From contig QAXH01001607.1 of the NCBI GenBank assembly GCA_004335635.1, forward strand, positions 1-15,247: 15,247 nucleotides of DNA. Reading direction: 5' to 3'. This DNA comes from Chloromonas sp. AAM2. Lineage: Eukaryota > Chlorophyta > Chlorophyceae > Chlamydomonadales > Chlamydomonadaceae. The notes under the pieces are model-generated. The model saw only the letters and a list, made by a program, of their open reading frames with translations. It was not told the origin of the DNA and did no database searches. The position numbers and the translations under genes are program-made. Shown here piece by piece: positions 9,255 through 15,247 of this stretch. The stretch's first letter is position 1, and the number at the start of each line of letters is the position of its first letter.

Positions 9255-9284
9255 CATGATGTTTCTGGCAGCACACGTGCCCAT
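9255..9284 (+). repeat. Dispersed 30-base block, copy 2
   Basis: This matches 3757-3786 at 29 of 30 positions in the same orientation. Its presence argues that the open minus-strand frame covering it (about 9200-9342) is repeat-derived rather than an N-terminal exon of the DUF1997 gene. Confidence 0.65.
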
Positions 9285-9881
9285 CACGTTCCGTCTGCAG
9301 GGAAGTGTGTGTCTGTGGTTCAAGTCGCTTGCTAATGCCCATTTCTGTGTGCTTGTCTAGACAAGAGCTAGTTTTCAGGATTGCTCAAGGTCAATAGTTG
9401 CAGTGGACTGGACAGACAGGCTGTGTTCATGCCCCGTATGAGTCACGGAAGACGGACCTTGTCCAGGGCAGAGACCAGAAGAGAATCTGGCGAGAGCTTG
9501 CTCTGCAACACAACTCTGCTGCGCCTGCTAAGCTTTCCATGGGGGCAGGCACACGCCTGCTTGAAGTTTCCTGTGTTCGTCCGGTGAACAGGGGTGGAAA
9601 GATTGAGGTGCATAGGGCCTTACGTGTATCCAATGCCGTCAAGTGTAGTCAGTTGTTCATTTGCAACATTACGAAGGTATGGAGCACCAGGAAAGCAATC
9701 AGGTAAGTCACTTGTGCGCTTGAGTACCAGTACACCTCAACTGTTGATGGGAACGCACCCTGATTGCTGTTGACGCAGTTCTGATTGCTGGTGACATCGT
9801 GGCCGATCACCGACGGCATTACCGGCAAAGAACCGGCGAAGAATCGGGCAGTGCGTTTTTTTGCGCACATAGTTCTTCCCG

Positions 9882-9932
9882 ATGACGTGTATGACACCAA
9901 TTGCTTCGTCCGAAGGTACGACGGCTCGCTGA
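9882..9932 (+). promoter_or_regulatory. Candidate upstream ORF in the kinesin leader
   Basis: An ATG at 9882, with a second in-frame ATG at 9891, opens a 16-codon frame (or 13 codons from the second ATG) that ends at TGA 9930-9932. That is 7 bases before the kinesin ATG and in a different frame. If transcription starts upstream of 9882 this could dampen or reroute initiation. The transcription start is not visible, so the role is unproven. Confidence 0.35.
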
Positions 9933-9939
9933 AAATCTA

Positions 9940-10504
9940 ATGGCGGACGAACTCGACAGCAAAATGCTGAGGTTTAAGGTAAGATGCGTCGCAGTTCGCC
10001 AATCTCAGGTACTTGATGCAAGCCACTCGATGGGACGGTTTGCAAACCTCGTGCTACTGCCGAACATTACCCACCGCGGCACTTTGTGTTACTGAGCATA
10101 GCGTCACATGCCTTGCCAATGCGCAGCAAATCCATAGTTGTTGCCACTCTAGATGCCGCTCTAAGGGCCTCCATCAGTTGCATATACGTGGTGACATGTC
10201 ATGCACGCATGTCAGACATGTCACGCAGACATCATGAGGTTCTTCTTGCATATGCTGTCCGTCCATTGCTCTCAACGTGAATAGCCTTCGCTGCACTCGG
10301 CTCTGCTTCTGGATTGTGCGCCTTGCAGGTGTTTGTGAGGCTGAGACCGGCAGCAGCAGACTCAGGCACAGGCCCCAATGGCGTATGCAAGACAGAGCAC
10401 AGGATCATCACAGGTGCGCACGGACTGAGTCCTGTTTATGCACCGTCAATTCATCGGGCTTGTCTCAGACATGGGCCAAGCAACATCACATGTTTACCTT
10501 GCAT

Positions 10505-10545
<41 letters not shown>

Positions 10546-13500
10546 AAAGCAGGAGCAGCAGCAACAGCGACACCTCCAACATTTTCATCACTTTCCGAGT
10601 GAATGCTTGCAGTGCACGACCCTTCCAAGGAGCACAGCTCAGAGTTTGTGTTTGACCGAGTATATGGCGCTAACAGCACACAGGAGGAGGTGTTTACAGA
10701 AGTGGGCAAGCCCCTGGTGGAGCAGGCCATGCAGGGATACAACGCATGCTGCTTTGCTTACGGCCAGACCAGCAGGTAGGGCAGGTGGCAGCTGGTGGCG
10801 ACCAAGGCATGCGGCTTGACTGGTGGAGGAGTTGTATGCTCAATTGCCCAGTTCCGCAAACAGCTTGCTTGTATGTCCCGCAGCAGCTTGTATGTGTCAG
10901 CGGCCACGAAGGCACCATGAGGGTGGGCAGAGGCACAGGTGCAGCATTGAACAGACTCGCGGACCACAGCTCAGGGTTAGGCACACTGGAGATCATCCCT
11001 GCGCAAGGGTCTTGACTTGCATGTGTTGATTGCATGGATGGGCTCGCGTCGATGTTGGCAACTATGCCAGGCAACAGAGATAGGCACTGCCAGTGGTATC
11101 ATCTTGCTAGTCCCAAAGTCGAGCACATCCAAACAGACCCTTGGCAGCAACACAGAATGGTTGGGTTCATTTCTTGTCTGAATGCTTGCCTCCCATGATA
11201 AGGCATGTACAAAAGGATATGCTATTTGGGGATCCATTTGCACGTTGCCGTCATCATGTGTGTCTGCATGGGGCGCATGCGCAGCGGCAAGACGTTCACT
11301 ATGTTTGGCAAGGAGGGGGGGGAGCCTGAGCTGCGGGGCCTCATCCCCCGGTCCATCGAGGAGCTGTTCAAGGTGGGAGCAGGACAAGCACAGAACTGGT
11401 GTTTCACAAGTACGAAGACAATGGAACCACTCCTCATAGGGGACACCACTTCTCACAAGAGCGGGTTTCAAGTCACATCGGTCTGCGGACACAGTGACTG
11501 CCATTGGCGTGGAGCACTATATGAATTGTGATCCGTAGAACTGCAACATTGCCAAGGAGATGGTGGGTGCCGCCACACATCACCATGCCCTGGACACCCA
11601 ACACCAAATTGAACATGCCCTAGTGTAGCCCTCACTAGCCCGTGACCTGTTGCTCACGTGTGCTCGTGTCTGGTGATTGCTCATGTCGGCTCATGTCTGT
11701 CGGTCCACCTCATGTCGGCTCATGTGTGCCTATCGGTGGCTGCTCTCCTACACCAGGTTGCTGCGGAGGTGGCTGCGGGCTCCCCCACGCGCTACGCCTT
11801 CTTCGTTTCCTTCCTGGAGATTTACCTGGAACAGGTGGGGCGAAGACAGGGAGACGCAGGTGTAAGGTACAGCTGCTCAATGCAGTCGTCACGTGTGCCA
11901 GTATCACTGTGCAAGTTTAGAACATGTGTGCAGGAAGTCGACTGCAGATACGATGATGAACTTTCCAATTGGTTGGCAGTCTGGCGATGTGCTTTGGCGT
12001 AAAGCGGACCAGGGCGTGTCTTTTGATGGTTTGGCCGCCAGCTTGAGGCTTACAAGTACAATGCACTTGCACGGACTTAGTCCTTCTCTGCTCCTGTGGC
12101 ACTGTCTGCCCTGGTTCCCTTCAGGTTCGTGACCTGGGCCGTGCCGCTGTCATGTCCAAGGAGTGCGGGGGCAAGGTGGGGCGGCGCGAGATGGAGGAGT
12201 GGGCACGGTCGAACCTGGACGTCATGGAGGACTCGAGCGGCCAGACTAGTGTGAAGGACCTCAAGTTCATAGAGGTAAGGGGCACGTACAGCGGCCTGGC
12301 ATTGGTGAGGAGAGCATTCTGGAGTCTTGCAGAGCCTTGTAGTGGCAATGGGACAGCAGGACAGGATGACTTTGTAATGGCAGTTGCTGTGTTTGCCTAG
12401 GCAGGTACGCCGCCTGTACACCCGTGCTCCCGGTGTTCCAGGTAACTTGTGTGTTTGGTGTTCACGCTAGCAGCTTCAACTCCCTTTCCCCAGCTGAGTT
12501 ATCTGCTGTGTTCTGTGGGGTGCAGGTGACCAGTGCTGCCGAGGTCATGTCTCTACTCGAGCATGGCGCCGCACTGCGCACCACCGCCTCCACCGCACTC
12601 AACGACGTGTCCAGCCGCTCGCACACGGTCTTCACCATCAGCGTGGTACAGTACAGGGACGGCAACAAACCCGTGACAGGTAAGGGTGGAAGGCGCATGT
12701 GGGGCAGGGCAAAGAGGTAAACTCTCGTATATCAAGACGCCAGTTGTATGGTGGGGGTGGTGGGGGTGAGAGCCATGTTATAGCGGGCTGGTCATATGTG
12801 GAAGGGTTGAGGGCAGCCAAGACTTTGAGGCCCAAAGCAAGCTGAGCAAAATGGCCCAAAGCAACGTGGCGGCCGTGCTGCTGCTTCCAGCAAGGCAGTT
12901 CAGTTGCACGAACAGGGCTGCCGCTTTAGGCCCCATGGAGGTCATCTCCCCTCTGCGCCCTGACTTTGTCCGCCCGTCAAGCTGAGCTCGGAGCGGGCGG
13001 GCGTTGTCTCTGCCCGATGCCTTGGTACACCCACCCCGACCCAGCCCTGTCCCGCCCGCTCCCGCCCCGCACAGGCCGCCTGCACTTGGTTGACCTGGCG
13101 GGCAGTGAGCGCCAGAGCCGCACGCACAGCGAGGGCCAGCGGCTGACGGAGGCCAAGGCGATCAACAAGAGCCTCACTGCGCTGGGAAAGGTGGTCATGG
13201 CTCTGTCACAGGTAGGGTAGCGCTAGGTTAGTGCTAGAGTAGTGCCAGGGTAGTGCTAGGGTAGGCCAGGGTAGCACTGAGGCAGGACTAGAGGATGAGG
13301 ACAGTCACCTTTTGTACCGTCAAGTACCAGTAAATGACAGGCCAGCAATGGATACCAAAGTGCACGGAATTGGATGGTTGGCCCAGGGTCTGGGCGATGC
13401 AAATGCAAAGATGCTTGGACAAACATACATTCTTGCACAAACATACATTCTTGCACAAGCATACATTCTTGCACAAACATACATTCTTGGACCAACATAC

Positions 13501-15247
13501 ATTCTTGCACAAGCATACATTCTCGCACAAACATACATCCTTGGACAAAGATACATTCTTTCATATCTTGCCTTGGCACTGTTCCATGGCCACTGGCCCC
13601 GCATATGATGTGATGATCTGGCACTGCATGAGCGGCATCCCCTGCCCTGCTGCTGCCACTGCTTCAGGGCGAGAAGCAGCACGTGCCGTTCCGCGACTGC
13701 AAGCTCACCCGCATTCTCAAGGACTCGCTGGCGGTGAGCGCTGCTGACAGGGTGGCTGGGTGTGAGCGATGGGCACTTTCTGTACTGTGCGGCATGGCAG
13801 TGCATGGCCGTTTGTGCAGGGCCCCAGCATCCCATAGGCGTTAGATATACCCTACCTACAACATGTGTACAGCACACACCGCAATCATCGGTAGGAAACT
13901 AAGTAGTTCTAGCGGCTAACTGCATCAAGCGTTGTTCACGAGAGCCAAGTCGCTTTGGACACTTGGGACTGGTTGAATGCATCCCAACTGTGAGCTGTGC
14001 TTGCTTGCTCTCTCCAGGGCAACAGCCTGACCAGCATGGTTGCGGCCCTCAACCCGCTGCCTGACAATGCCGAGGAGTGCTTCAACACTCTACAGGTTGG
14101 GGGTGCAGGCATGAGGTGTGGGGAGGGCTGTGGTAGAATTGCTGTTAGCGCCAAGCAATGCTAGAATTGCAGGGAGAGGCAGGGGGTGCTGCAGGCTAGG
14201 GTTGGGGTGTAGACTTCAGGTGGTTGCATCAGGCAATGCCGGGATCATATGGCCAGACTCCTGGCTGTTTCTAAGCAGTGCAGCCCGTGTATTGCTCTTT
14301 GCTCGGCAGGTGTGTCGCTCATGCTTGTGTTGTGTTTGCCTGCATGTTGGCACCCCCACCCACCACCATAAAGGGGCGATGTGTCACTGTCGATGTACTT
14401 GTTTGGTGTCCTGTTTCCTGCAGTTTGCAGTGCGTTGTCAGACCATTGACCTGGCACCACACATCAATGTGGTCAGCGGACCGGGACAGGCAAAGGCGGA
14501 GGCAGCAGGGGGAGGAGGGGGAGGCAATTCAGAGATGCTCCTGGCACAGGTGGTTGGGGTGGTTGGCTGCTTTTTGCTGAGTTGGGGTTCATAAGAAGCG
14601 CACGGCACAGGTCAGCATCTCACCCTGCCACGGTATCAAACATGACAAGCAGGCGTTCCCGGCACACTGCTGATTGCATAGCCTCACAGGACGCCAGCCC
14701 AGGGCAGCAGGTCGTACACCATGTCTGCCTACCTGGGTGCCTGTGCGGGGTTGCACTCTACTGTGCTCGGAATCACCACACTCGTATGCAGATTCAGTGT
14801 TTGTGCAACTGTCCGCTCTGACGCCTTTTTGCCTTTTTGTAGGTTTATGAACGCCTTAACTACATTGAATTTTCATCTCTCCCTGAGTTCGGGGGCACAT
14901 TCCTTATGCGCATTGCGCGCATCGACACGGATGTTAAAACGTAAACGACAACAACAACAACAACTCAGCACAGCACGATGTGTAGAAGCTCTGGCAAATG
15001 CTTCACAGATGTGATCACAGCATCCCTGTGTCAGAGGCTTGGCGAAATACCTTGCCTGCCCCTTGGTTGTGTTGCTGCCTGCCTTGGTTGTTATTCCCGC
15101 ATTAAATTCACGCCGTGGTCCTCACCTGTGTGCTCAGGTGGCTGCCCTGCAAGATGAGCTCGACTACACACACGCTCACTACCAGAAGATGCTCGAGTCG
15201 GTGGCGGGCCCCGGCTGGACAGCAAACATGGGGCCGGTGGAGCGCGG
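9940..15247 (+). CDS. Kinesin-like motor protein, N-terminal motor, 3' end outside window
   Basis: Exons are 9940-9978, 10329-10413, 10613-10775, 11285-11372, 11757-11834, 12125-12274, 12526-12679, 13075-13211, 13668-13733, 14018-14095, 14424-14549 and 15138-15247 (partial). All introns are GT-AG with matching phases. The ATG at 9940 is the first in frame after a stop at 9892. The motor spans about residues 12-356, a normal length. It has VFVRLRP (14-20), P-loop GQTSSGKT (92-99), [14 protein letters not shown] (about 142-156), switch I NDVSSRSH (227-234), switch II DLAGSE (259-264), [15 protein letters not shown] (282-296) and [12 protein letters not shown] (about 308-319). All nucleotide-contact motifs are present, so an active microtubule-stimulated ATPase is expected. 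A glycine-rich linker and a probable coiled coil ([17 protein letters not shown]) follow. The RDLG and [10 protein letters not shown] wording recalls orphan kinesins of ciliated protists and algae; this is from memory, so the subfamily is left open. Confidence 0.93.
10514..10543 (+). repeat. (CAG)10 microsatellite in kinesin intron 2
   Basis: Ten uninterrupted CAG units follow a CAT run, and an imperfect CAG/CAA tail extends to about 10569. It lies between donor 10414 and acceptor 10612, so it is intronic even though it is open as a poly-Gln or poly-Ser frame. Length variation between strains is likely. Confidence 0.9.
11680..11725 (+). repeat. 17-base direct repeat in kinesin intron 4
   Basis: CTCATGTCGGCTCATGT occurs exactly at 11680-11696 and 11709-11725, a period of 29. 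Each copy itself contains CTCATGT twice. It is upstream of the acceptor at 11756. Confidence 0.75.
13212..13282 (+). repeat. Degenerate 10-12 base GTAG/GCTAGG repeat starting at the exon 8 donor
   Basis: Directly after the exon, GTAGGGTAG, GCTAGG, GTGCTAG and GTGCCAGGGTAG-type units follow in tandem. This places several GTAG strings, each a possible weak donor, within about 60 bases of the real one. Use of a downstream donor would run into the TAG that follows GTA GGG in frame. Confidence 0.65.
13420..13563 (+). repeat. 18-base minisatellite, eight copies, in kinesin intron 8
   Basis: The unit CAAACATACATTCTTGCA repeats without spacing from 13420, with single substitutions in later copies and a more decayed eighth copy. 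Because 18 is a multiple of three and the unit has no stop on either strand, all six frames stay open here (for example TNIHSC and MFVQEC repeats). Flanking splice sites at 13212 and 13667 place it in an intron. Confidence 0.93.
14843..14944 (+). other. Optional or alternative terminal exon of the kinesin gene (unresolved)
   Basis: A strong acceptor (CCTTTTTGCCTTTTTGTAG, AG at 14841-14842) precedes a phase-0 frame that reads [33 protein letters not shown] and then TAA at 14942-14944. Joining it to the next exon in the right phase would require a weak donor GAT|GTTAAA after 14932. The better donor AC|GTAAAC after 14940 gives the wrong phase. Skipping it joins MLLAQ to [10 protein letters not shown] in phase 0. 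It may be a cassette exon, a short-isoform terminal exon, or a false acceptor. Confidence 0.4.
14946..14963 (+). repeat. ACA/CAA microsatellite
   Basis: A short run of ACAACAACAACAACAAC follows the TAA of the optional exon. It is non-coding in every kinesin model considered here. Confidence 0.7.

Larger units (their letters stand above)
9090..9939. promoter_or_regulatory. Divergent intergenic region / presumed shared promoter
   Basis: This region separates the first resolved exon of the minus-strand DUF1997 gene (9089) from the plus-strand kinesin start (9940). It must hold the unresolved 5' exon(s) and start site of the former and the promoter and 5' UTR of the latter. I see no clear TATA box. 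Visible structure includes paired 15-mers CTGATTGCTGTTGAC (9760-9774) and CTGATTGCTGGTGAC (9781-9795), paired 11-mers ACCGGCAAAGA and ACCGGCGAAGA (9821-9842), and a GTGCG/CGCAC hairpin around a T-run (9851-9868). ORFs here lack convincing coding character, and one overlaps the dispersed block at 9255-9284. Confidence 0.5.

Noticed and set aside
9211..9328. GGTTCAAATTC and GGTTCAAGTCG strings resembling tRNA B-boxes.
   Set aside because: The flanking bases cannot form a T-stem, and no A-box or acceptor stem is present at the right distance.
9200..9342. Minus-strand frame with ATG and a CAG|GTGTGC donor that could join in phase to the DUF1997 exon at 9089.
   Set aside because: It overlaps the dispersed 30-base block also found at 3757 and does not resemble a transit peptide, so it is more likely repeat-derived.
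9398..9706. Plus-strand ORF of about 100 codons in the divergent region.
   Set aside because: It has no ATG-plus-splice context linking it to the kinesin, no recognisable motif, and the kinesin start at 9940 is well defined.
10277..10819. Plus-strand ORF with a poly-Gln run.
   Set aside because: It is a wrong-frame read-through of kinesin exons 2 and 3 and the intronic CAG repeat.
12405..12441. Possible 37-base mini-exon within kinesin intron 6, with acceptor and donor signals.
   Set aside because: Its length breaks the reading frame, and direct joining of 12274 to 12526 gives the expected kinesin sequence. It could at most be a poison exon; kept as a decoy.
13256..13877. Long minus-strand and plus-strand ORFs with Cys- or His-rich hexapeptide repeats.
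   Set aside because: They are translations of the 18-base minisatellite inside kinesin intron 8.

Overview
The window is nuclear DNA from a photosynthetic, flagellated eukaryote, most likely a chlorophycean (volvocalean-type) green alga. The evidence is: genes split by many 150-510 base GT-AG introns, GC-rich exons in AT-richer surroundings, a kinesin motor gene, a DUF1997-family gene (a family I know from plants, algae and cyanobacteria), simple repeats in most introns, and one TGTAA-type polyadenylation candidate. The species cannot be fixed from sequence alone.

Layout. (1) Bases 1-2036, + strand: the end of an intron and the large terminal exon of a gene whose start lies to the left. It encodes at least 637 residues of disordered, Arg/Ser/Glu/Gln-rich protein with an RS-like patch and a duplicated ARLQGRGE motif. 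(2) Bases 2037-5844: about 3.8 kb without a convincing gene. It holds a 14-base inverted repeat, a short block repeated elsewhere in the window, minisatellites and one doubtful minus-strand ORF. (3) Bases 5845-9089, minus strand: six exons of a DUF1997 protein, joined here by splice phase and by family motifs. Its first exon(s) were not resolved. (4) Bases 9090-9939: a divergent intergenic and promoter region with short direct repeats and an upstream ORF. (5) Bases 9940 to the right edge, + strand: an N-terminal-motor kinesin. Eleven exons are reconstructed from the start codon through the whole motor domain, plus a further exon that runs off the edge; one optional exon between them is problematic.

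The kinesin and DUF1997 genes are transcribed away from each other and may share a promoter; the DUF1997 gene and the left-hand gene converge. Nothing in the sequence ties the three products into one pathway: a probable nuclear/RNA-related disordered protein, a probable plastid protein, and a probable cilium or microtubule motor. No mobile element with coding capacity, RNA gene, CRISPR array or prokaryote-like operon was found. The points most worth following are the roughly 200-residue insertion inside the DUF1997 domain, the identity of the kinesin subgroup, and the stop-containing optional exon just after the motor.
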